Source: Streptococcus mitis (GTDB lineage Bacteria; Bacillota; Bacilli; Lactobacillales; Streptococcaceae). Taken from it: a stretch of DNA of 64,000 nt. Every line of letters begins with the position of its first letter. Position 1 is the first letter of the stretch. Under the pieces are notes generated by a model. It had not been told where the DNA came from. It worked only from the letters and a program-made list of their open reading frames with translations, and did no database searches. Both the position numbers and the translations under genes were made by a program. The DNA lies in contig NZ_RJOB01000002.1 in NCBI RefSeq assembly GCF_003943935.1, positions 1 to 64,000 on the forward strand. The letters run 5' to 3'. Shown piece by piece: positions 28,979 through 38,800 of the stretch.

Positions 28979-30103
28979 TTAACCTCTTTCTAATTTAAAC
29001 AATTCTAAACAATCTTCTGGACTAAGCTTATCAGTAATTTTACTCAATTTTCTATAAAAACCTATTAGTTCATCAATATTGACATCACCTCCTACTAACG
29101 ATTCAAAATATCTATATAAAACCTTTTTACTAGATATTCCACTAATTGTATAATTAGTGGAATTAGGAATTCCTAATTCATTCGGCAATAAATACTGGTA
29201 CATTTCAATATTTTTCATAGTTCCATCTTGATGAATTCCTGATTCGTGTACAAAGACATTCTTCCCTATTATAGGTTTAGTGGGTGCTACATCATACTCT
29301 AAAATATCACTTATCTTTATAGACAGTTGATATACAGTCTGCAAATCAAAGTCAATTTCATCAAACTTCTTCTTTTGTAAAATAGCAATCACCTCATCTA
29401 AAGATGTATTACCAGCACGTTCCCCAATTCCTAAAAAGGTTGTCTCAATCTGACTTGCATGATTCATAATCGCAGCTACTGTATTAGCTGTTGCTAATCC
29501 TAAATCATTATGACAATGCGCTGATAACTTTAGAGCTGGAAATCTACTATGAATATCACTAAACATTTTTCCATATTCATCTGGCGTAGAACATCCAACA
29601 GTATCTGCTAAAGTTACAAATCCTACTTCATAGTTTGAAACAATATCTAATACTTGGAATAAAAATTCTCTATTAGCACGTGTTGAATCTTCTAAGACCA
29701 TATCTACATGCAGTGATTTTTCCTTAGAATAATCCAAAATTCTCTCTAAGCGTTTTAGATAGATATCCTCTCTAGTTTTTAATTTTTCGGTTATATGCAT
29801 CTTAGAAACAGGTACCAGTAGTTTAATAACCGTATTAGGAAACATACTATACAGCTGGAATGCTAAGTCAATACTACTCTCAATCAAGCGAGTTAAAACT
29901 ACCCCAGATTGATCTTTTCTTAATATACGCATATAGCCTTTTAAAATATTCAAATCTTGAATAGTATCACACATACCAATCTCAACCGAATGAATTTTGG
30001 ATTTACTAATCTCAGTAATAACCTTTTTCTTAGTTGCAACATCTTTCTTAATCGACGTTTGCTGCATACCATCTCTAATTGTATTATCTTGAATGTATAT
30101 CAT
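28979..30103 (-). CDS. Homocitrate/isopropylmalate-synthase-like condensing enzyme
   Basis: 374 residues, start ATG at 30103 with AAGGAG. HMGL-family TIM barrel: DNTIRDGMQQ (residues 6-15, catalytic Arg10 and metal-binding Asp11), SAHCHNDLGLA (metal His pair), GIGERAGNTSLDE, and VHESGIHQDG. These mark the branch that joins acetyl-CoA to a 2-oxo acid (homocitrate, citramalate or isopropylmalate synthases). Length fits NifV-like homocitrate synthase; the LeuA regulatory domain is absent. First gene of the minus-strand operon, with a LysR gene divergently placed. Exact substrate cannot be told from sequence. Confidence 0.85.
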   Translation of the reverse strand: MIYIQDNTIRDGMQQTSIKKDVATKKKVITEISKSKIHSVEIGMCDTIQDLNILKGYMRILRKDQSGVVLTRLIESSIDLAFQLYSMFPNTVIKLLVPVSKMHITEKLKTREDIYLKRLERILDYSKEKSLHVDMVLEDSTRANREFLFQVLDIVSNYEVGFVTLADTVGCSTPDEYGKMFSDIHSRFPALKLSAHCHNDLGLATANTVAAIMNHASQIETTFLGIGERAGNTSLDEVIAILQKKKFDEIDFDLQTVYQLSIKISDILEYDVAPTKPIIGKNVFVHESGIHQDGTMKNIEMYQYLLPNELGIPNSTNYTISGISSKKVLYRYFESLVGGDVNIDELIGFYRKLSKITDKLSPEDCLELFKLERG

Positions 30104-30123
30104 ACCTCACTCCTTATTTTATT

Positions 30124-30141
30124 AGATACGAGCTCCTATCT
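30124..30141. promoter_or_regulatory. Dyad in the divergent LysR/operon promoter region
   Basis: AGATA-N8-TATCT, lying between the condensing enzyme and the LysR gene; T and A of the half sites are 10 bases apart, close to the LysR T-N11-A box. A TATACT lies at about 30155. Candidate LysR operator. Confidence 0.4.
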
Positions 30142-30230
30142 GTAATAATATGGTATACTATATCAAGGTATTTTAAAATTTGAAAAAAGTTTAGAAATCA
30201 TTAAGAAAAAATTTATAAATAGGAGTAACT

Positions 30231-31100
30231 ATGAACTTAGATTGGTATTACACTTTTTTGGTATTATCAAAACATCTCAATTATCGTAAAGCCAGCGAAG
30301 AGCTATTTCTTACCGAACCAACACTACATCAACAAATTAAGAAATTAGAAAAGCACCTTCAAGTTCAACTTTTCGAAACAGTGGGAAGAAACTTGACACT
30401 AACTGCTGTTGGAAGAGAATTTATAGAGATTGCTGAAAATCTTATACAAACCTATGAGCAAAGTATTCAAAAGATTAGGCTACAAAATAAAAAACAACAA
30501 TTTCATATAGAAATAGCCGTATCTCCTTACATTGCCACATACCTTTTACCACAATTTTTACAGGAATTCTTTCAGCGCTATCCAGATATTGATATCTCTG
30601 TATCCGTGCTAAATAGCCATATTGAACAAGCTATTGAAACTAATACATTCGATATTGGTATTGATAGAGAAGTTCCATATAGTAAAAAAATCATATCCGA
30701 ACAAATTTGTGAAGGAAAGATTGCCCTCTTTTATCCTAAAACAACAGTAAAATGCGACGAATTACAATTATTTAAAAACTATAAAATATTATCCGATAAC
30801 CACCCCGTCTATTGGGAAAATCTAAAAAAAGAAATCATTGAGCTAGTTCCAGAAGCCGATTTCACTACTATCAATGATATTACAGTAACTGCCAAACTAA
30901 TAGAAATGAATCAAGGTATTTCCTTTCTGCCCCTTTACTTAAAAAAGACTTTTACAGATAAGATTGCTCATCTTGAAACCACTACAGTAACCACCCCCGT
31001 TTCTTTTACTTACTTAATGAGCAGAAAAGCTTCTAAGGCTATCACTATTTTCAATAATGCGTTTAAAGACTTTATTTTAAAGGAGCAAAATTCAATTTAA
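30231..31100 (+). CDS. LysR-type regulator, divergent from the biosynthetic operon
   Basis: 289 residues. N-terminal helix-turn-helix (LDWYYTFLVLSKHLNYRKAS EELFLTEPTLHQ...KLEKHLQVQLFE) and a periplasmic-binding-like effector domain beginning around residue 90 (IEIAVSPYIATYLLP). RBS AGGAG. LysR regulators commonly act on the divergent operon, with its pathway intermediate as inducer, so this one should control the four genes at 26736-30103. Confidence 0.88.
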   Translation: MNLDWYYTFLVLSKHLNYRKASEELFLTEPTLHQQIKKLEKHLQVQLFETVGRNLTLTAVGREFIEIAENLIQTYEQSIQKIRLQNKKQQFHIEIAVSPYIATYLLPQFLQEFFQRYPDIDISVSVLNSHIEQAIETNTFDIGIDREVPYSKKIISEQICEGKIALFYPKTTVKCDELQLFKNYKILSDNHPVYWENLKKEIIELVPEADFTTINDITVTAKLIEMNQGISFLPLYLKKTFTDKIAHLETTTVTTPVSFTYLMSRKASKAITIFNNAFKDFILKEQNSI

Positions 31101-31233
31101 GAATCAAAGGTCACTGATACTATTAGTGATTTTTGATTTACATATTAATCAATGGATTAATGACTAAAACGGAAAATAGTTAATGAGAGATGAAATTTAT
31201 AAAATAGTACGTGCATAAATTATAGTAAAATGA

Positions 31234-31248
31234 TATAATTAATTTATG
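31234..31248 (+). promoter_or_regulatory. Promoter giving a leaderless message
   Basis: TATAAT at 31234-31239 lies only six bases before the ATG at 31246, so the expected start of transcription is the A of the start codon. No Shine-Dalgarno sequence is present. Confidence 0.5.
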
Positions 31249-31809
31249 GGAGAGTTAAGCTTTAGTAATCAATTTAGCAACACAGCCGTTTGGTATCACG
31301 GAACGACATCTACTCAGGTTCCATCTTTAAAAGATGGAATAGATGTTTATCATAGTAAACGGAACTGTGATTTTGGTATAGGATTTTATGTGACATCTAA
31401 ATTTGATCAGGCTGTTAAATGGGCTCAGCGAAAAACAAAAGATGAACTTCCTTTTAATCCAAACGTAAAGCCTGTTGTTTTAAGTTATCAGTTTCAAGAT
31501 TCTAATGATGTTGAAACGAAGATTTTTGAAATTGATAAAGAATACTTTCAGTTTGTTTATAAAAATAGATTGAAGTTAGACGCTAAGGCTGGAATTAATT
31601 TTCATAATTTTTCAGCAGTATTTGGCCCAGTTCTTGATGGTCAAGTTACTCGTTTGAAAGTCACTTTAGATGACTATTTCAAGGGAGTAAATTCCTTAGA
31701 AAAAACCGCTGATATTCTTTTGGGAAAATATCAGGGTGATACACAACTTTGTATATGTGATCAAAAAATTGCAAATAAACTAATCTTAGTTAAGGAGGAC
31801 ACGATATGA
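31246..31809 (+). CDS. DUF3990-like toxin (ADP-ribosyltransferase-like)
   Basis: 187 residues. WYHGTTSTQVPSLKDGID, a stretch DFGIGFYVTSKFDQAVKWAQ and later KLILVK are the DUF3990 pattern, which resembles ADP-ribosyltransferase folds (HGT, then FG.GFY). These proteins are seen as toxins next to a small partner. The message is probably leaderless, which would give low and condition-dependent output. Overlaps the next gene by ATGA. No activity has been shown for this one. Confidence 0.65.
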   Translation: MGELSFSNQFSNTAVWYHGTTSTQVPSLKDGIDVYHSKRNCDFGIGFYVTSKFDQAVKWAQRKTKDELPFNPNVKPVVLSYQFQDSNDVETKIFEIDKEYFQFVYKNRLKLDAKAGINFHNFSAVFGPVLDGQVTRLKVTLDDYFKGVNSLEKTADILLGKYQGDTQLCICDQKIANKLILVKEDTI

Positions 31810-32018
31810 TTTTGACAAATGAAAAACAAGCTCTTAGAGTTGAGGTAGAACAGTTTTTACGGAAGAATTATCGCATTACTCCTGATACTGTTTCTTCTGT
31901 CACAAATGTTGTATTGAAGAATTGGTTTGAAGAGTTGGATAATGGAGGCTCTCATTTGACTTCAGACCTTATCGCTGATAATATCGCGGATATTGCAAAA
32001 CGTTACTCAGTACATTAA
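31806..32018 (+). CDS. Small partner of the DUF3990-like protein
   Basis: 70 residues, RBS AAGGAGGACACGAT, start overlapping the toxin stop. Mostly helical, acidic, no membrane segment. Position and size fit an antitoxin or chaperone. The RBS here is much stronger than the toxin's, so more partner than toxin would be made. Confidence 0.6.
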   Translation: MILTNEKQALRVEVEQFLRKNYRITPDTVSSVTNVVLKNWFEELDNGGSHLTSDLIADNIADIAKRYSVH

Positions 32019-32068
32019 TAAGTAATTTGAGTTAGGTTTATCAAATCCAAATCTTTCTTTATATTCTC

Positions 32069-32108
32069 AAAAACGGTTCATTACCATATTAGGTAATGAA
32101 CCGTTTTT
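32069..32108 (+). terminator. Strong terminator after the DUF3990 pair
   Basis: 17-bp stem, AAAAACGGTTCATTACC paired with GGTAATGAACCGTTTTT, loop ATATTA, ending in a T-run. The next base starts the intron remnant. Confidence 0.9.
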
Positions 32109-32109
32109 T

Positions 32110-32294
32110 GTGTACGACGGGCATGTCGTGCATCTGAGGTGTAAGTCCTCCGTGGGCACCCGCGAAAAACGTGGACTGGTTTCGTGTTTGGATTATTACC
32201 TTGAACTACATGCGTTAAAAGTTAGTTGAACCGCCGTATGCCGAACGGCACGTACGGTGGTGTGAGAGGGGCTAGAGATTATCCCCTACTCGAT
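32110..32294 (+). mobile_element. Group IIC intron remnant (5' part joined to domains V and VI)
   Basis: Starts GTGTACGACGGGC directly behind a terminator, the site group IIC introns prefer. Contains a GAGGTGTAAGTCCTC segment of domain I, then domain V at 32229-32261 (CCGCCGTA / TACGGTGG stem, inner TGCC-GAAC-GGCA hairpin) and domain VI ending CTACTCGAT at 32294. Full introns are about 1.9 kb with a reverse transcriptase; here the middle of domain I, domains II-IV and the whole enzyme gene are gone. Splicing unlikely. Confidence 0.75.
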
Positions 32295-32367
32295 TTGTGA
32301 TACTTCTTTCAAGGAATATTTGGTAGGATTGGAGTGAAAAAAGATTAACTAGGAAAGAAGGAAGTAT

Positions 32368-32778
32368 ATGGAAGCCATTTATCAACGTGATTCGGATCAA
32401 GATGGATTAACTGATGCTCAAGAATTGGCGCTAGGAACCAATCCTCTTAGCGCAGATTCTGATGGTGATGGTCGTTCAGATTTAGTAGAACTAGAAGAAG
32501 GAACCAATCCCTTAGAAAAGGATTTTCAAGACATAGACCAAATAAGTATAACTGAACCGTCATCAGTATTTATGGAAATGAAACAAAAGATTTCAGATAT
32601 GATGGAGAGTCACTACAAGGAATTTATACAGGCTCTGATTAGTATTGAAACAGGGATTGAGAACCAACAAGACCTAGAAGACTTATATACTTACTACATG
32701 AGAACAGATGCCGTTTCTCTTTTGTCTAGTGATTTAGAAATCAGTCCTCAAGAGGTGGAAATGGAGATAGAGTTGTAG
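32368..32778 (+). CDS. Protein with two thrombospondin-3/EF-like calcium motifs
   Basis: 136 residues. DSDQDGLTDAQELALGTNPL and DSDGDGRSDLVELEEGTNPL are two thrombospondin type 3 repeats, known calcium-binding loops. No signal peptide, unusual since such motifs normally act outside the cell. The remainder is helical and acidic. RBS GAAGGAAG. Stands just before the SNF2 giant, a place that is conserved in this ICE family. Function unknown. Confidence 0.7.
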   Translation: MEAIYQRDSDQDGLTDAQELALGTNPLSADSDGDGRSDLVELEEGTNPLEKDFQDIDQISITEPSSVFMEMKQKISDMMESHYKEFIQALISIETGIENQQDLEDLYTYYMRTDAVSLLSSDLEISPQEVEMEIEL

Positions 32779-32803
32779 GGGAATCATGTGATTCTCCTAT
32801 TTT
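32774..32803 (+). terminator. Weak hairpin before the SNF2 gene
   Basis: AGGGGAATCA / TGATTCTCCT stem with a two-base loop, then TTTT. Could attenuate transcription into the giant gene. Confidence 0.5.
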
Positions 32804-32825
32804 CGTATAGATGAAAGGAGCGAGT

Positions 32826-35800
32826 ATGGAAGTAATGCAATTATTGGCTATGTTTCGTGGAACAATTCCAAAAGATAGGGAGAAAATGGACCTATTTCTT
32901 CGTTATCAAGCGCAACATTTTGATGAGAAATGGCAGGACTTGGTAGAGAATTTTTTGACTAAAGAGGGCAAGATAGAAGAGATACCTCATGTCTATTCGT
33001 TTCATCAAGATATTATTTCTTTCCTAGAGGCCAGTTCTGAAAATAATGACCAAGATTTAGAAAGTTACACAAGAAGTTTTGGACAAGCGGGTCTAGATAA
33101 ATTATCTCAATTAAGTAATTTTGAGAAAAACTTGGTGCTAGAAGTCGCAACATATAACCTTTCCACTCGATTTTACATCCAATCTGATAAAGAGAAGCTA
33201 ACACCATTAAGTGAGCTTGTATTTCATCAAAATCAGGATGTCAATTTGGTCAATGTCTATCGGGTTGCGAATAACCTATCTGACCGCATTAGTAGAGATA
33301 TAGAGGAATTTCTTCTAATGGTTGACTCAAAAGAGCTTAAAAAAGAAGTTCTTGAGATTCGTTTTGAAGAAAAAGAGGGAGAAGTTCTAGCCTATTTGGG
33401 TTCAGAGTTGATGGCTGCTTTAGATACAGTTACAAATCTTGTCCATCATGAAGACAACTACCAACAACTCCCACTGACACAAAAACTAAAGATTATTACT
33501 CATTTTGATGAGGTAAAAGCAAGAAGCGAAAAGTCTAAGCAAGTAGCGGAAGTGGTCTTACCTTTAGATAATATTGACAAGGTAGAAGAAAATGTGGAAG
33601 TTCATTCCCTATCTAAAGTAGATAAAATTGTAGAAGAAGCTTTGAGGGAATATCCAATCGGTTCACAAGTAAGTTATAAAGGACAAGTATTTCAGTTGGT
33701 TTCGATTGAAAATGCACAGTTAAATGACTTAGTTCGCCTAGAGCTATTCAATGATTCCAACCAGTTATTTGAAGAGAATCCTATCTTATACGTGAACAGT
33801 TTGGAAGAGATTGAACAAGTATTGTCTCATGTAGAACTTGAAAAAGAAGATTCAGAGATTGAGATTGAATCACCAAGTGAAAGCCAGGAAATAGATTTGT
33901 TTTCCTATCTGGAAGATGATAATGAAAAGGAAAAGGATAAAGAAACAGAGTCAACACTACTTATTTCAAGTATAGAAGAGTTGGATATCCCTGTTCAAGA
34001 TTTTGTTTTTCCAGATGATTTAGAGGACTTTTACCCTAAGACAAATCGAGAAAAAATTGAAACAAATATCGCCGCAATTGATCTTGTTAAAAGATTAGAA
34101 AAAGAGGGACGACAAGCGAATCCAGAAGAACAAGAGCTACTAGCCAAGTATGTCGGCTGGGGTGGTCTTGCCAATGAATTTTTCGATGAACTCAATCCAA
34201 AGTATGAAACAGAACGTTTAACTCTTAAGAGCTTAGTAAGTAAATCAGAATACTCCACTATGAAACAAAGTTCTCTCACAGCCTATTATACAGACCCAAT
34301 GATTATTCGCCAGATTTGGCAAAAGTTACTGGATGATGGTTTTGAGGGAGGAAGGATATTAGATCCTTCTATGGGGACTGGGAATTTCTTTGCGGCTATG
34401 CCTAGAAGTATACGAGAGAGGTCAGAACTCTATGGGGTTGAATTAGACAGTGTGACTGGCGCAATCGCAAAACAACTCCATCCAAATGTCCATATTGAAG
34501 TGCGAGGATTTGAAGAAGTCCCCTATCAAAATAATAGTTTTGATTTAGTCTTAACGAATGTTCCTTTTGGAAATTTTCGCATTGCTGATAAAAACTATGA
34601 TAAACCTTATATGATTCATGACTACTTTGTCAAACACTCACTTGATTTAGTAAGAGACGGAGGACAAGTGTCGATTATCTCATCTATCGGGACAATGGAT
34701 AAGAGAACAGATAATGTCTTACAAGAGATTAAAACCAACACTCATTTTTTAGGGGGAGTTCGTTTGCCGGATACGGCTTTTAAAAAGATTGCAGGTACCC
34801 GAGTGACCACAGACCTCCTCTTCTTTCAAAAGGTTCAAGCAAAGAATCTTAATGAAGATGAGCTTGTCTTTAGTGGTTCTATTCCATTTGAGGAGGATAA
34901 GCGTGTCTGGATTAATCCTTATTTTGATGGGAAATACAATACACAAGTTTTGGGTGAATATGAGGTACGTAATTTTAATGGAGGAACCCTCAATGTTAAG
35001 GGGGGATCAGAAACATTAGCTACTGACATTATGGAAGCGTTAGAAAATGTGGAAGAACCTAAACCAATTGACAATTCTTTGAAAGCACCTGTTTTTATCC
35101 AAGAAGAAGTGGATCATTCTATCCCAAGTCGTATACGTGAGGACTTAGCGCTGTATTCTTTTGGATATGAGGGAAATCAAATTTATTACCGAGATACGCA
35201 TGGCATTCGGAAAAGTTCAAAAGTAGACGAAATTAGCTATTATGTAGATGAGAAGGGAGAGTTTAAAGCTTGGGACAGTTCTTTGTCTGAACATAAAATA
35301 GACCGATTCGTGCAACTTCATTTGACAGATGAGGAAGCACTAGATGTTTACAAGTCAGAAGAAGCGAGTAAAAGAGGGAAATATAAGGGACTGTTCAAAA
35401 AAACTGTCTTTTATGAAAGTCCCTTATCGGATAAGGATATTAGTCGTATTAAGGGCATGGTTGATTTGAGAGAGACCTATCAAGCATTAATTGAAATTCA
35501 ACGTCATCCAGATTATAGTCGGGCTGATTTTCAGGAATTGCTTGGCAAATTGAATCGTGACTATGACCGCTTTGTAAGTCAATTTGGATACTTGAATGCC
35601 TCAGTCAATCGGAACTTATTTGATAGTGACGATAAGTATTCTTTACTAGCAAGTTTAGAAGATGAATACATTGATTCTAAAGACCAGAAAGTAAAATATA
35701 AAAAATCTTTAGCTTTTGAGAAAGCATTGGTTAGGCCAGAGAGAGTGATTGCAAGAGTTTCAACGGCTCTAGATGCCTTAAACTCTAGTTTATCGGATGG

Positions 35801-38800
35801 TAGAGGGGTTGATTTAGACTATATGGTATCCATTTATCCCGAACATAGCCAAGCTGCTATTTTAGATGAGTTAGGAGACCAGATTTTAATGGATCCAGAA
35901 AGTTATTTAAGAGGAGAAAGAAAATATCTTTCTAAGAACCAATTTTTATCAGGAGACATTCTCAACAAGATAGAAGTAGTTCAACTATTAGTGGAGGAAA
36001 ACAACCAAGAATGTGACTGGTCCCATGCTTTAGATTTGTTAGAATCTGTTCGTCCTCCACGGATTCATCTGGCAGATATTGAGTTTAAAATAGGGTCACG
36101 TTGGATTCCTCAATCCGTTTATGGTAAATTTGCCTTTGAATGTTTTACCAATCGTGAATTTGAATTGTCTTCGCCAGATGTTGAACAAGTCATTGAAGTG
36201 AATCCTGTTGATGGCCAAGTTCATTTAAGGACATCATTTGCTTATCGCTATCCAAGTGCCAAAGATAGTAGTCTTGGAGTTAGTGGGTCACGTTATGATA
36301 CAGGAAGAAAAATTTTTGAGAATTTACTTAATTCGAACCAACCGACGATTACCATGACTGTTACGGAAGGAGAAAAGAAAAAGACCATCACAGATTTGGA
36401 AAAAACCTCTGTTCTAAGAGCAAAAGAGCAGCATTTACAAGAACTCTTTCAAGACTTTGTCTCACGGTATCCAGAAGTCCAACAAGTCATTGAAGAAAGC
36501 TATAATCGTCTTTATAATCGGACGGTTAGTCGAGAGTATGACGGTAGTCATCTAGTCATTGATGGCTTGGCACAAAACATCAGTCTTCGTCCTCACCAAG
36601 AGAATGCCATTCAAAGAATCGTAGAAGAAAAAAGAGCCTTGTTAGCTCATGAGGTAGGTTCAGGAAAGACCTTGACCATGCTTGGTGCTGGGTTTAAATT
36701 AAAGGAGTTGGGGATGGTTCATAAGCCCTTGTATGTAGTACCTTCTAGTTTGTCTGCTCAATTTGGCCAAGAAATCATGAAATTTTTCCCTACTAAAAAG
36801 GTCTTTGTGACCACTAAGAAAGATTTTGTGAAGGCGAGAAGAAAACAATTTGTGTCACGTATTATTACAGGAGATTACGATGCCATTGTCATTGGGGATT
36901 CTCAATTTGAAAAAATCCCTGTCAGTAAGGAAAGACAGATGAACTATATTGAGGATAAACTCAATGAACTACGAGAGATTAAAACACATTCTGAAAATAA
37001 GTATACTGTTAAAGAAGCAGAACAATCAATAAGTGGTCTAGAGAAACAATTGGAAGAACTCCAACGTTTCAATCGTGATAGTTTTATTGATTTTGAGAAC
37101 TTAGGAATTGATTTTCTCTTTGTGGATGAAGCACATCACTTTAAAAATATACGTCCAATTACTGGACTTGGAAATGTAGCAGGGATTACCAATACAACGT
37201 CTAAGAAGAATGTGGATATGGAAATGAAGGTTCGACAGATTCAGGAAGAACATGATTTTAAAAATATTGTCTTTGCGACAGGAACACCTGTTTCCAATTC
37301 TATTAGTGAGTTATATACTATGATGAACTATATTCAACCAGATATCTTAAAACGCTATCAAGTTGATTATTTTGACTCTTGGGTAGGTGCTTTTGGAGAA
37401 ATTCAAAACTCTATGGAATTAGCTCCTACAGGGGATAAGTACCAACCTAAGAAGCGATTTAAAAAATTTGTCAATCTTCCTGAGTTGATGAAAATCTATA
37501 AAGAAACAGCCGACATTCAAACACAAGATATGTTGGATTTACCTGTTCCAGAAGCCCATATTATCCCTATTGAGAGTGAGTTAACTGAAAACCAGAAACT
37601 CTATTTAGAAGAATTGGTTATGCGTTCAGATGCGGTCAAATGTGGGACAGTTGATCCGAGTCAGGATAACATGTTAAAAATTACAGGTGAGGCACGAAAA
37701 CTAGCAATTGATATGCGTTTATTGGACTCTAGCTATAGTTTAGCAGACAATCATAAATTGCTTCAGGTAGTGGATAATGTTGAAAGAATTTATCGTGAAG
37801 GAATGGAAAATAAGGCTACTCAGATGATCTTTTCAGATATTGGAACACCTAAGAAAAAGGATAATGGCTTTGATGTTTATTCTGAGATTAAGGCTTTATT
37901 AGTTGATAGAGGAATCCCTAGTAAGGAGATTGCCTTTGTACATGATGCCAATAGTGATGAAAAGAAGAATAGCTTATCTCGAAAGGTCAATGCAGGAGAG
38001 GTGCGGATTCTCCTTGCCTCAACCGAAAAAGGAGGAACAGGTTTAAATGTTCAGAGCAAGATGAAAGCAGTTCATCATCTGGATGTCCCTTGGAGACCAA
38101 GTGACATCCAGCAACGCAATGGACGGATTATCCGACAGGGAAATGAAAACAAGGAAGTGGATATTTATCACTACATTACAAAAGGTTCATTTGATAATTA
38201 TCTATGGGCAACTCAGGAGAACAAACTCCGTTATATTAAGCAGATTATGACTTCTAAGGAGCCAATTCGTGCTGCAGAAGACATTGATGAGCAGACCATG
38301 ACAGCTTCTGATTTTAAGGCACTAGCAACAGGTAATCCTTATCTCAAATATAAGATGGAACTAGAGAATGATCTAACTCTATTAGAAAATCAAAGACGCG
38401 CCTTTCAACGCAGCAAGGATCACTATCGTCATACAATCTCTTACTGTGAAGAAAATATACCTATTATTGAGAAACGATTAAGTAAGTATGAAGGCGACAT
38501 TCAACAGTCTGAAATATCGAAAGACCAGGTATTTTCTATGACGGTAGGTAAGCAAGCTTTTGATCAACGAGCTGAAGCAGGGGAATCCCTACACCGTCTT
38601 ATCCGTCATAATCAATCTGACAGCAAAGAATTTCGAACCCTAGCCAGTTATAGAGGATTTGACATTAAAATGCTTAGTCTTCCAACAAATCAACCTCTTC
38701 CTGAAACCTTCTCTGTTAAAATTGTAGGAGAAAATCAGTATTCTGTCAGTTTAGATTTGTATTCTCCTTTAGGGACAATTCAAAGGCTTCAGCATACGAT

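Noticed and set aside
32811..32825. Earlier ATG for the SNF2 gene
   Set aside because: No RBS; its own codons contain the AAAGGAG that serves ATG 32826.
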